Assembly: GCA_023426245.1 (NCBI GenBank)
Contig: JAFABB010000017.1
Coordinates: 145,674 to 209,673, forward strand
Direction of reading: 5' to 3'
DNA from: Bacillota bacterium
GTDB taxonomy: Bacteria; Bacillota; UBA4882; UBA8346
Length of the DNA stretch: 64,000 bases
A program made the position numbers and the translations under genes. Under the pieces are notes generated by a model that searched no databases, had not been told where the DNA came from, and saw only the letters and a list, made by a program, of their open reading frames with translations. Shown one piece after another: positions 52,821 through 60,914 of this stretch. Positions within the stretch are counted from its first letter, which is position 1. Every line of letters begins with the position of its first letter.

Positions 52821-53868
52821 TGGCTTCTCCTGGAGCAATCGCTTCTCTTAGCAACTCCGGAGCATGAATACCCCCTTTTACGCTTTCAATGGTTCCACTG
52901 CCAAGCCGTTTGCTTAAAGTGACCAAGCGCTCAACCGATCCGGTTTCCAAAAGTTTTTTTAAACCCGGCCTCATAATCGCTTCGGTAAGATTGCGGGCAT
53001 GGGCTGTCACTAAAAAACTGACTCCGGCGTTTATAACATCGCCTATGACCATAGCGTCTTCTTCCGTTCCAATTTCATCCGTAGCGATGACATCGGGATT
53101 CATTGCCCTTAATAATAAATAAATGCCTTCCCTTTTGGGCGCTCCATCCAATAGGTCCGTACAAGGACCTATATCGAGCTGCGGAGCACCTTGAAAACTT
53201 CCCGCGATTTCCGAACGTTCATCCACCAGTCCTACGTGTAAGGCCGGTAGTTTCATCATGGGCTCTCCATTACTGATTACCCGGATGATTTCTCGAAGTA
53301 ATGTGGTCTTCCCAGCCGCAGGCGGGGAGATGATCAGTGTTTTCAAAAAATGTTGATCCTTCCACAACAAAGGCAGAATCGGCCTGGCGATCCCCGTAAA
53401 GGTCTTGGCGATTCGGAAATTAATGCTCCCAATATTACGGATAAGGCGGATTTTTCCTTTCTCCTGCAAGGCATGACCTGTAAAACCGACTCGATGTCCT
53501 CCGGGTAAGGTCAAATAACCTTGAACCAGCTCTTCTTCCAGGCTATACCAAGAACCTGATGTAATTGAATGAAGGAATTTCCGAATTTCCTCAGGGCTGA
53601 TAATACTAGCCAAGGATGGTTCCGAAACCGGAACGCCGTCTATGTTGATAAAAGTTGAAAATTGATTCACATTGATTTCTAAAGGTTGATTGACCCGCAA
53701 ACGGATTTCAATAATCCTATCTTGCAAAGAAGTAGATATCCGGGACAGAATTTTCCGGAGTTCCGGCGGAAAGAATTGAATGACTTCCTCCCATTTTCCC
53801 GGCCTGTTATATTTTTCACCAAAATTTTCCGGAAAGTGCTCATACTCGCCCTGTTTCATATTTGCCAC
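52813..53868 (-). CDS. spoIIIAA: Stage III sporulation protein AA (ATPase)
   Basis: 351 residues, GspE-like secretion ATPase that powers the SpoIIIA channel. P-loop ISPPAAGKTTLLREI, Walker B region PDVIATDEIGTEEDA, His box FLVTAHARNLTEAIM. N-terminal LPGGHRVGFTGHALQEKG. GTG start at 53868 has AGGGGAATCA before it. A terminator-like hairpin ends about 12 bases upstream, so spoIIIA transcription must pass through or start within this structure; the expected sigma-E promoter was not found by eye. Confidence 0.95.
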   Translation of the reverse strand: MANMKQGEYEHFPENFGEKYNRPGKWEEVIQFFPPELRKILSRISTSLQDRIIEIRLRVNQPLEINVNQFSTFINIDGVPVSEPSLASIISPEEIRKFLHSITSGSWYSLEEELVQGYLTLPGGHRVGFTGHALQEKGKIRLIRNIGSINFRIAKTFTGIARPILPLLWKDQHFLKTLIISPPAAGKTTLLREIIRVISNGEPMMKLPALHVGLVDERSEIAGSFQGAPQLDIGPCTDLLDGAPKREGIYLLLRAMNPDVIATDEIGTEEDAMVIGDVINAGVSFLVTAHARNLTEAIMRPGLKKLLETGSVERLVTLSKRLGSGTIESVKGGIHAPELLREAIAPGEANG

Positions 53869-53880
53869 TGATTCCCCTGT

Positions 53881-53921
53881 AAAAAAAATAGCCCGTCCAT
53901 AGATATATATGGAGACGGGCT
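53881..53921 (-). terminator. Terminator-like hairpin immediately before spoIIIAA
   Basis: Minus strand: stem AGCCCGTCTCCAT/ATGGACGGGCT with a short AT-rich loop, followed by eight T (8 A at 53881-53888 on plus). It follows the CD1247-type gene (stop at 54017) and ends about 12 bases before the spoIIIAA GTG. It could end that gene's transcript or act as an attenuator in the spoIIIA leader. Confidence 0.8.
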
Positions 53922-54016
53922 TTACTTTATGACAGTTTGATTGGACAGCTTTTTTAAACCTCGGTCCGGCATGTTCTTAACTGATGGGATTCTGAAAGTT
54001 ATTTTCCGGATTCATG

Positions 54017-54448
54017 TTAAATTACATCTGTATTAGCCGCGGGAGTATTGTTAAGATCTGAAGAATTCCATACCACCTTCCCGCATTCCGGACAAATAAC
54101 CTCATAATCGCCATTTTGGTCCTCAAAGTAAATTTCTTCATTACAGAACGGGCACGTTAATTCCATTACATCAGCTTTTTCATCACTGGAGAAAACGACA
54201 TCCACGTCATCGTCAGCTTCTCCTTCATTATAAAAATATTTTTCCAAAGTCCCTAAATCTTCATCAATGGCTTCGATATACTCCTCAAATTCATTCTGGG
54301 AGTCGGACAACTCATGCAGTTCCTGTGCAGCCTCATCACAAAAATCAAGTAAACCATCCCAGATTAGTTTTTCTTTCTCATCCTTCGGAAAAGCAGCCCC
54401 TTCAATCAGGCCTCTTAAGTAAGCAGTTCTCTCTTTTAAATCGTGCAT
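54017..54448 (-). CDS. CD1247-type N-terminal domain/zinc-ribbon protein
   Basis: 143 residues. A coiled N-terminal part (MHDLKERTAYLRGLIEGAAFP...ELSDSQNEFEEYIEAIDEDLG), an acidic linker, and a zinc ribbon CPFC-x15-CPEC near the C-terminus. This is the CD1247-type family common beside efp/spoIIIA in Clostridia; its role is unknown. It is co-directional with spoIIIAA, separated by a hairpin. About 150 bases downstream hold only that hairpin. Confidence 0.8.
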   Translation of the reverse strand: MHDLKERTAYLRGLIEGAAFPKDEKEKLIWDGLLDFCDEAAQELHELSDSQNEFEEYIEAIDEDLGTLEKYFYNEGEADDDVDVVFSSDEKADVMELTCPFCNEEIYFEDQNGDYEVICPECGKVVWNSSDLNNTPAANTDVI

Positions 54449-54619
54449 TCATTAACCCTCCCTTGAGCTTATTATCTCTTGCAAATTAATTCTTCATACT
54501 AAGGGAAGGCTTAACAAAATTAATACCGAGTTTCCGTATATATCCATCATCAAATAAAAATGGTATCCCTTGGGTTTTATCCAATAAAAATCAGCCCGAC
54601 TGGTCAGCCAAAATTTCAA

Positions 54620-54655
54620 TAAAAAAACTGTCCCTCGTTGAACTCAGGGACAGTC
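54620..54655 (-). terminator. Intrinsic terminator after the efp transcription unit
   Basis: Minus strand: perfect nine-pair stem ACTGTCCCT/AGGGACAGT with a ten-base loop, then seven T. It follows the small membrane peptide ORF (54703-54804), and so ends an efp-plus-peptide transcript. Confidence 0.85.
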
Positions 54656-54702
54656 AATCTTACACAGGGCATAAAAGCATATAGGTAACGTTATTGGATT
54701 CT

Positions 54703-54804
54703 TTAAAATATGAGGCCGTAGAAAGCTTGACAAGCAATCGCAATTAAAACCAGGATCACGACTTGCCAACCCAAACTCAAATCTTTAGATAAATCCAACT
54801 CCAT
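54703..54804 (-). CDS. 33-residue single-pass membrane peptide downstream of efp
   Basis: ATG at 54804 with GAGGAGGTT directly before it; TAA at 54703. Sequence MELDLSKDLSLGWQVVIL, then VLIAIACQAFYGLIF: an acidic N-terminus and one membrane helix with a Cys. It is too short for most gene finders. It lies between efp and an intrinsic terminator, on the same strand, so it is transcribed with efp. I recognise no family, but its ribosome site and position are good evidence that it is translated. Confidence 0.65.
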   Translation of the reverse strand: MELDLSKDLSLGWQVVILVLIAIACQAFYGLIF

Positions 54805-54913
54805 AACCTCCTCAAAATCAGTTCATTCAAGGCTCAATCTCTAACCATCCGATATAATTATCGTCAAATGGACCGATTTCTTTAGGGGCTTATCTCAAAT
54901 ATCTTAAAAACCG

Positions 54914-55477
54914 TTATTTGGTAACCCTTTTTAAATATTGATTGGTTCGGGTGTCGATTTGGAGAATATCTCCCTTGGAGACAAAAAACGGTACATTGAC
55001 GATGGTTCCGGTCTCCAGAGTAGCCGGTTTTGAACCACCGGTCGCAGTATCGCCCTTGAAACCGGGATCGGTTTCGACAACTTCCAGCTCAACAGTATTG
55101 GGCAATTCAATTCCCAAAATTTCATTTTGGTAAAAATTAATTTCCACAACCATATTTTCTTTTAAATATTTAGGAGCATCACCCATTTTAGAAGAAGGAA
55201 TGTTAATCTGCTCGTAATTTTCAGTATCCATGAAGGTGTATTCATCATCGGATTTATATAAAAACTGCATTTCCCGGAATTCGATGCGGGCTTGTTCGAC
55301 TTTTTCGTTTGAATTGAATGTCCGCTCAACCGTGAAACCGGTTTTAATATTTTTCAGTTTACTTCTTACGAAGGCTGCGCCTTTGCCAGGCTTAACATGC
55401 ATAAAATCAACCACAGTATAGAGCTGCCCATCAATTTCGATGGTTAGTCCCGTTTTAAAATCAGTAACTGAAATCAT
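54914..55477 (-). CDS. efp: Elongation factor P
   Basis: 187 residues, three beta-barrel domains. MISVTDFKTGLTIEIDGQLY and MHVKPGKGAAFVRSKLKN, with the modifiable Lys in the loop KPGKGAAF; typical C-terminal GDILQIDTRTNQYLKRV. It rescues ribosomes stalled at proline stretches. Start ATG has AAGGAGGATACCA upstream, and a promoter candidate lies at 55614-55643. Modification enzymes are not in this window. Confidence 0.98.
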   Translation of the reverse strand: MISVTDFKTGLTIEIDGQLYTVVDFMHVKPGKGAAFVRSKLKNIKTGFTVERTFNSNEKVEQARIEFREMQFLYKSDDEYTFMDTENYEQINIPSSKMGDAPKYLKENMVVEINFYQNEILGIELPNTVELEVVETDPGFKGDTATGGSKPATLETGTIVNVPFFVSKGDILQIDTRTNQYLKRVTK

Positions 55478-55613
55478 TGGTATCCTCCTTAAATGTATAG
55501 CAAGTTCCGTATGGATTGAAACACATATAGTATTTTCTGGTTCGAAATCTATATCCGCTCAACCATTAAACACTATTTATAGGACATTTTACTTGTCCCC
55601 AATAACCTTACAT

Positions 55614-55643
55614 ATTTTATCACAAAAAAGAGGGCTTTGTCGA
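55614..55643 (-). promoter_or_regulatory. Sigma-A-like promoter for efp
   Basis: Minus strand: TCGACA (55643-55638), 18-base spacer, TAAAAT (55619-55614). It is about 135 bases upstream of the efp ATG, giving a long leader in a 207-base gap between the peptidase gene and efp. Confidence 0.55.
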
Positions 55644-55684
55644 GCAGATTGTTTAACCGGAATCGTATAGCTCTTAATGAATGA

Positions 55685-56755
55685 TTAAAGCTCCATCAGA
55701 TCTTGTTTGGGACTACCCGAAAGATTACGGATTCCTGTTTCTTCCACGACAACCAAATCCTCAATTCGTATTCCGCCCCATCCGGGAATATAGACACCGG
55801 GCTCAACCGTGATGACGGCCCCGGACGGGATGGGATTTTGTTCGGTGACGGATAGACGGGGGGATTCATGGATATTCAAACCAACACAATGTCCCAGCCC
55901 GTGACCGAAATTTTTTCCATACCCTTGCTCGGCCAAAAATTGGCGGGCCACTTGATCAACTTCGGAGCCTATCAATCCAGCCTTTAGAAAATTCAAAGCT
56001 AATTCCTGAGCCTTGAGCACAATTTGATAAATTCTTTTTTGTTCCGAGGAAGCCGGCCCCACCACCATTGTCCGGGTGAGATCGGCGCAATATCCTTGGT
56101 AAAGAGCGCCGCAATCGATTAAAACCAGATCGCCCCGCTTGATTTCTCTATCGGAAGCGACCCCGTGAGGCAATGATGATCTTTCTCCGGAGAGGGCAAT
56201 GGTAGTAAAAGAATTGCCCTCGGCGCCCTGTAAACGAAGTTGATGATCAAATTCCAGAGCCAATTCTTTTTCCTTTAACCCGGGTCGAATAATCTGTAAG
56301 GTCTTGGCAAGGGCCGCTTCGGTAATTTGTTCCGCTTTGGCAAGAATGCTGATTTCCTGTTCATCCTTAATCCAGCGCAGTTTCTCAACCAAATCATTTA
56401 GCGGCACAAACTGTGTGGAACCGGGAGCCCTCTCAGTCAGGTTTTGATACTCCCCGAAGGTAAGAGTGGCGGCCTCAAAACCGATTTTCTTCCAGTGGAA
56501 TTTCTCAATTAATTCCATGACGCTTGGCCAAAAAAGCGGTCCCTGTTTATGCAGTTCAAAATTGGAAACTTCCTGCTCCACCTGTTCCCAGTATCGAAAA
56601 TCGGTTATAATTACTGCCTTATCGGAAGATATCAGCAACGCTCCGGATGAACCACTAAAATTACTGAGATAACGGCGGTTTTGGGGGTTGGTAATTAGAA
56701 CGCCATCCACATCAAGCTTCTTAAGTTTTTCTCTTAATTTGAATAAACGAGTCAT
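55685..56755 (-). CDS. M24B Xaa-Pro dipeptidase/aminopeptidase
   Basis: About 356 residues from ATG 56755 (AAGGAG spaced nine bases before it; the earlier ATGs are closer to or before the ribosome site). Creatinase-type N-terminal domain, then the pita-bread metalloprotease domain with metal ligands: LIDCGALYQGYCADLTRTM (two Asp), GHGLGHCVGLNIHESPRLS (His), VITVEPGVYIPGWGGIRIEDLV (two Glu). It cleaves peptides next to proline. The usual PepP/PapA-type neighbour of efp in Bacillota. Confidence 0.92.
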   Translation of the reverse strand: MTRLFKLREKLKKLDVDGVLITNPQNRRYLSNFSGSSGALLISSDKAVIITDFRYWEQVEQEVSNFELHKQGPLFWPSVMELIEKFHWKKIGFEAATLTFGEYQNLTERAPGSTQFVPLNDLVEKLRWIKDEQEISILAKAEQITEAALAKTLQIIRPGLKEKELALEFDHQLRLQGAEGNSFTTIALSGERSSLPHGVASDREIKRGDLVLIDCGALYQGYCADLTRTMVVGPASSEQKRIYQIVLKAQELALNFLKAGLIGSEVDQVARQFLAEQGYGKNFGHGLGHCVGLNIHESPRLSVTEQNPIPSGAVITVEPGVYIPGWGGIRIEDLVVVEETGIRNLSGSPKQDLMEL

Positions 56756-56779
56756 CTTCATCTTCTCCTTAAAAATCAT

Positions 56780-56808
56780 TTAAAAACTAGAAATTCCTAT
56801 GGTATAAT
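56780..56808 (+). promoter_or_regulatory. Sigma-A-like promoter for the HicAB-like pair
   Basis: TTAAAA at 56780-56785, 17-base spacer, TATAAT at 56803-56808, about 50 bases before the hicA-like start. Confidence 0.55.
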
Positions 56809-56857
56809 AATAAATAAGTGGAAATAAAATCCTTTTATATCAAAAAGGAGTTTTCGG

Positions 56858-57106
56858 ATGCAAGTTCAAGAAATTTTAGAAATCCTTCAAAATGACGGCT
56901 GGTATATCATCGAGCAACGGGGTAGTTACCGTCAATACAAACATCCTCACAAAAAGGGCCGCATTACTATAGCTGCAAATCCGAACTATGACTTGGAAAA
57001 GGACTCCATCAACAGTATCCTGCTCCAAGCGGGTCTACTGGAACGATTTGCAGGTAAAACGCCTGTCAAAATAAACCTAAACGCGGCCGGGAAAAAGTCG
57101 ACTTAA
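56858..57106 (+). CDS. HicA-like mRNA-interferase fold, catalytic His replaced
   Basis: 82 residues, the right size for HicA (dsRBD-like fold). EILEILQNDGWYIIEQRGSYRQYKHPHKKGRITIA. The usual active-site His stands in G-S-H; here the triplet is GSY, so the nuclease may be inactive. HPHKKGRITIA is otherwise typical. AAAGGAGTTTTCGG precedes ATG. Inserted on the plus strand between the M24 peptidase and the aro genes, facing them. Confidence 0.75.
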   Translation: MQVQEILEILQNDGWYIIEQRGSYRQYKHPHKKGRITIAANPNYDLEKDSINSILLQAGLLERFAGKTPVKINLNAAGKKST

Positions 57107-57181
57107 ATGAAACACTTTTTCCAATTTTTAATTCATCCCTATTGAGAAACGTTTTACTGGAAAGGATGGAACAATCCAATC

Positions 57182-57481
57182 ATGAAATATATTTATGTTT
57201 TAAGAAAAGTAGACCAAAATTATGTGGCTTTTGTTCCGGATCTGCCAGGATGTGTGGCATCGGGGAAAACGGCTTCCGAAGCCAAAGAAGCCATGAAAAT
57301 TACTATTGATATGCATTTAAAAGGATTGGCCGCCGATGGACTACCCATTCCTCATCCGGTAGTGCAAGAAGATTATCCCGATCCGATCCAGCCCCTTGTT
57401 CAACCTAAGCCACTAAAGGCGGTTCCGGCCAAAGCAAAGCCATCGAAGCTCCAAAAATTCCTTAAAAAGGTTCACCGTTAA
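57182..57481 (+). CDS. HicB-like antitoxin fold with basic C-terminal tail
   Basis: 99 residues. The N-terminal ~60 have the HicB RNase H-like fold: YVAFVPDLPGCVASGKTASEAKEAMKITIDMHL. Where most HicB proteins have a ribbon-helix-helix or HTH, this has a Pro/Lys-rich tail (PKPLKAVPAKAKPSKLQKFLKK), so autoregulation by DNA binding is doubtful. It follows the HicA-like gene by 75 bases, with a weak ribosome site. Confidence 0.75.
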   Translation: MKYIYVLRKVDQNYVAFVPDLPGCVASGKTASEAKEAMKITIDMHLKGLAADGLPIPHPVVQEDYPDPIQPLVQPKPLKAVPAKAKPSKLQKFLKKVHR

Positions 57482-57499
57482 TGGTTTACGATTCGATGG

Positions 57500-57949
57500 T
57501 TAGCCGGCTATTTGCTTCCCAGAGAGATTGCGAAGCGCCGTCAATCCTAGAATATAACCCTCAAAACCAAAACCGCAGATTTGGCCCACCGCAATCGGAG
57601 CGATCACTGAAGTGTGCCGGAACTCTTCCCGGCTATGGATATTGCTTAAATGGACTTCTACCACAGGCAAACCCGCTCCGGATAAGGCGTCCCGCAAAGC
57701 ATAGCTATAATGGGTATAGGCGCCCGGATTAATGAGGATCGCTTGGGCCCAGGCTGATTCTTCCTGGATTTTGTCAATCAGCGCACCTTCACCATTACTT
57801 TGAAAAATTTTTAATTGCAGGCCGGATTTTTCAGCATACTCTGTCAATAAACGGTTTAAATCATCCAAAGTCTGATAGCCGTATACGGCCGGTTCCCGTT
57901 TTCCCAGCCAATTCAAATTTGGGCCGTGCAACACCAAAATCTTGTTCAT
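57500..57949 (-). CDS. aroQ: 3-dehydroquinate dehydratase, type II
   Basis: 149 residues. MNKILVLHGPNLNWLGKREPAVYG with the catalytic Tyr, INPGAYTHYSYALRDAL, EVHLSNIHSREEFRH and the C-terminal GFEGYILGLTAL. Dodecameric enzyme that dehydrates 3-dehydroquinate in the shikimate pathway. Overlaps aroB by 4 bases; end of the aroC-aroK-aroB-aroQ run. Convergent with the HicB-like gene. Confidence 0.97.
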   Translation of the reverse strand: MNKILVLHGPNLNWLGKREPAVYGYQTLDDLNRLLTEYAEKSGLQLKIFQSNGEGALIDKIQEESAWAQAILINPGAYTHYSYALRDALSGAGLPVVEVHLSNIHSREEFRHTSVIAPIAVGQICGFGFEGYILGLTALRNLSGKQIAG

Positions 57950-59040
57950 CTTATTCCTCCCATCTCCGCCAGAACTGAAGTAACCGCCTCCACTGGAACA
58001 TCACTGGCTATCTTCATAGAGCCTGCTCTTTCCGGTAAAACCCAGCGCACTTTGGAATATTCCACTTTTTTATCAAGTTGAATAACCTCTAAGATGTCGG
58101 AAATTGCAATGCCTGATAATTCGGTGGGCAATTGAAACCGCCCGCAAATTTCCAAAATCCGGTTCGCTAAATCCTGCTGGTTTAACAAGCCTATCTCAGC
58201 CGCAATCTTGGTGGCAGCGGCCATTCCAATAGCTACCCCTTCACCATGCTTATAACGGGTATAATTGGTAACTGCTTCGATGGCATGGCCGACGGTATGG
58301 CCAAAGTTCAAAATCGCCCGCAAACCCGACTCCTTCTCATCTTGCTCCACAACTTGACCCTTAATCCGGCAGGAGCCGCTCACCACAAAGCTTAATAAAC
58401 CCGGATCAAGACTGCTGATTAATTGGTGCTCTCCTTCAACCAGCCGCAAATAGTTTTCATCCAAAATAATTCCATGTTTGATCACTTCGGCCATTCCTGA
58501 ATTAAACTCCGCTTCGGGAAGGGTTTTTAATGTGCCGACATCGGAAATAACCAATGAAGGCTGATAGAAGGCGCCGATCAAGTTTTTCCCTTTCAGGTGG
58601 TTTACAGCCACTTTACCACCAATACTGGAATCAACCTGGGCTAAAAGAGTCGTGGGAATCTGAATGAAGCGGACTCCGCGCATATAGGTGGAGGCGACAA
58701 AACCGGTTAAATCGCCGATAACTCCTCCACCCAGGGCAATCAATATTGATTTCCGGTCAAAAGCGCCGTCGACTAGCTTATCATACAACAGGCCGGCTTG
58801 TTCCATGGATTTATAACTTTCACCGTCCGGAACCTCGGCTACTTGATATTCAAAGCCAGCATTCTGAAGAGAATCGGTAACCGGATCCAGATACCAGCGG
58901 GCGACGGTAGGATTGGTAACAATCAAAATCCGCCCCTTAAAATCCCGCTCGCACAGAATCTCCCCCAGTTTTTTCAAGAGCCCCTCAGCAATTAAAATCG
59001 AATAACTTCTCTCGGCTAAGTTAAGCCTGATTTCTTCCAT
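57946..59040 (-). CDS. aroB: 3-dehydroquinate synthase
   Basis: 364 residues. NAD- and metal-dependent cyclisation of DAHP. EVPDGESYKSMEQ, LGGGVIGDLTGFVASTYMRGVRF, QVDSSIGGKVAVNHLKGKNLIGAF and FGHTVGHAIEAVTNY with metal-binding His. Its start overlaps aroK by 20 bases. Confidence 0.97.
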   Translation of the reverse strand: MEEIRLNLAERSYSILIAEGLLKKLGEILCERDFKGRILIVTNPTVARWYLDPVTDSLQNAGFEYQVAEVPDGESYKSMEQAGLLYDKLVDGAFDRKSILIALGGGVIGDLTGFVASTYMRGVRFIQIPTTLLAQVDSSIGGKVAVNHLKGKNLIGAFYQPSLVISDVGTLKTLPEAEFNSGMAEVIKHGIILDENYLRLVEGEHQLISSLDPGLLSFVVSGSCRIKGQVVEQDEKESGLRAILNFGHTVGHAIEAVTNYTRYKHGEGVAIGMAAATKIAAEIGLLNQQDLANRILEICGRFQLPTELSGIAISDILEVIQLDKKVEYSKVRWVLPERAGSMKIASDVPVEAVTSVLAEMGGIR

Positions 59041-59551
59041 TGGAAATTCCCCTTTTCGCTAATTCTGCCCCGATTTCATCCGCGATTTCGGCCGGCGATT
59101 TGCCGTCGGTATTAACGAGCAAATCGGCATCCCGATAACGCTCATCCCTTTCCAATAACAGTTGGCCGATTTGGGCAGGGGGATCGGGCACAGCCAGTAA
59201 AGGCCGGTGCTTTTCATTTCGAATCCGTTCATAAATAACCCGGGGCGAGGCTTTTAATGAAACAATGAACCCTTTGGGTCTCAATACCGCAATATTTTGA
59301 GGGTTAAGAACGAAACCGCCGCCGGTAGCGATGACTTGACCCTCCCCGGCGGATAATTCTTCAGCAAATTCCCTCTCTAATTTTCTGAAATGTCCTTCCC
59401 CCTCGGAGTGAAAAATTTGAGTAATCGTTTTTCCCGCTTGTTGCTCAATCCGGGCATCCACATCCACAAATTCGAAACCCAATTTGGGGGCCAATAGTTT
59501 TCCAATCGTTGATTTACCGGTTCCCATAAAACCGATTAGCACAATATTCAT
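59021..59551 (-). CDS. aroK: Shikimate kinase
   Basis: 176 residues. P-loop GFMGTGKSTIGKLLA; shikimate-binding DVDARIEQ, RKLEREF, ATGGGFVLN and lid RDERYRDADLLVNT. Phosphorylates shikimate with ATP. Overlaps aroB by 20 bases and follows aroC by 10. Confidence 0.96.
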   Translation of the reverse strand: MNIVLIGFMGTGKSTIGKLLAPKLGFEFVDVDARIEQQAGKTITQIFHSEGEGHFRKLEREFAEELSAGEGQVIATGGGFVLNPQNIAVLRPKGFIVSLKASPRVIYERIRNEKHRPLLAVPDPPAQIGQLLLERDERYRDADLLVNTDGKSPAEIADEIGAELAKRGISNGRNQA

Positions 59552-59561
59552 TCCAAACCCC

Positions 59562-60767
59562 TTAAATCCCCTTGATTGTCTGCAGATAATGCTGATAATT
59601 GTTCCATGTTTCCTGCAAATGATCCCCGCCGAATTTCTCCAAAAAAGCTTCCGCCATGACCCAGCAGGCCATAGCTTCGGCCACTACGGCTGCCGCCGGG
59701 ACGGCACAGGTGTCGGAACGTTCCACACTCGCCTGTTTTACTTCCTTGGTGTCGATATCCACGGTTTGTAAAGGTTGATATAGTGTGGGGATAGGTTTCA
59801 TGGCGATTTTCATCCGAATCATTTCGCCATTACTGATTCCGCCCTCAATTCCTCCGGCGTTATTGGTTTGACGGTAAAAACCTTTTACCGAATCATAACA
59901 GATTGGATCATGGACTTCCGAACCTTTTAAAGAGGAAGTTTCAAATCCCATCCCGATTTCGACGCCTTTGATGGCCGGAATACTCATCATCGCCGCCGCC
60001 AATCTGGCATCCAAACGGCGGTCCCATTGCACATGACTTCCCAGGCCCACCGGCGCCCCCTGAATGATTACTTCGATGATTCCACCCAGGGAATTCCCGG
60101 CCGCTTTGGCCTGATCGATTTCAGCCATCATTTCCTTGGATACCCGCTCATCCGGTGCGGATACGGGTGATTGAAGGACCTTTTCACGGTACACCGTCAA
60201 ATCGGTCGGAGAATCCTTCACCACGGCCCGGCCGATTCCAATTACACCGCTGAAAACCTCAATTCCAAATTCGGTTAATAATTTACGGGCCACAGCGCCT
60301 ACCGCTACCCTGGCCGCAGTCTCCCTGGCGCTTGCCCTTTCTAAAATATTCCGAATATCATCCTGACGATATTTAAGGACCCCTGCCAAATCCGCATGGC
60401 CGGGCCTAGGCGCCGTCACACGGGCGGAAAGCTCCGCCAGCCTATCATCGGCGGCGATTTTTACTGTCCCGGATGCGCTGCCCGGAGCAGCCCCTATCGC
60501 CATCACTTCCTCCCAACGCTGCCAATCCTGATTGATAATCTGGAGCGTGATGGGCGATCCCAAAGTCAGACCATGCCGGACCCCGGATAATATGGAAACT
60601 GCATCTCCCTCAATCTTCATCCGGCCACCCCGGCCGTAGCCCCCGCGACGTCTTGTCAGATCAACCTGCAAATCTTGTACCTCAAGTCCAAGTCCCGCCG
60701 GAAATCCTTCTATAATAGCGCTTAAAGCCGGCCCATGCGACTCGCCGGCTGTTAGAAAACGAATCAT
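59562..60767 (-). CDS. aroC: Chorismate synthase
   Basis: 401 residues from ATG 60767, preceded by AGGAAAGGCAATCC; the open frame reaches another 87 codons upstream, which is not coding-like. MIRFLTAGESHGPALSAIIEG, TRRRGGYGRGGRMKIEGD, RPGHADLAGVLKYR and RASARETAARVAVGA are the FMN-binding/active-site signatures. It makes chorismate from EPSP. First of the aro set; divergent from the phosphohexomutase, with a 147-base gap. Confidence 0.97.
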   Translation of the reverse strand: MIRFLTAGESHGPALSAIIEGFPAGLGLEVQDLQVDLTRRRGGYGRGGRMKIEGDAVSILSGVRHGLTLGSPITLQIINQDWQRWEEVMAIGAAPGSASGTVKIAADDRLAELSARVTAPRPGHADLAGVLKYRQDDIRNILERASARETAARVAVGAVARKLLTEFGIEVFSGVIGIGRAVVKDSPTDLTVYREKVLQSPVSAPDERVSKEMMAEIDQAKAAGNSLGGIIEVIIQGAPVGLGSHVQWDRRLDARLAAAMMSIPAIKGVEIGMGFETSSLKGSEVHDPICYDSVKGFYRQTNNAGGIEGGISNGEMIRMKIAMKPIPTLYQPLQTVDIDTKEVKQASVERSDTCAVPAAAVVAEAMACWVMAEAFLEKFGGDHLQETWNNYQHYLQTIKGI

Positions 60768-60914
60768 TGGATTGCCTTTCCTACTCGTAATGTCCAAAGC
60801 AAAACCGTCTTTCGTTAAATTATAAATGAATTTTGGCAATAAGGCAAATATTTGAGGAAGGGTTTTTGAATTGATTGCCGAACTTACCCAAAATCTGGTT
60901 AAAGGAGGAATCTC

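Noticed and set aside
57481..57732. 83-residue plus-strand ORF over aroQ
   Set aside because: Antisense of aroQ, beginning at the HicB-like stop codon; no independent evidence.
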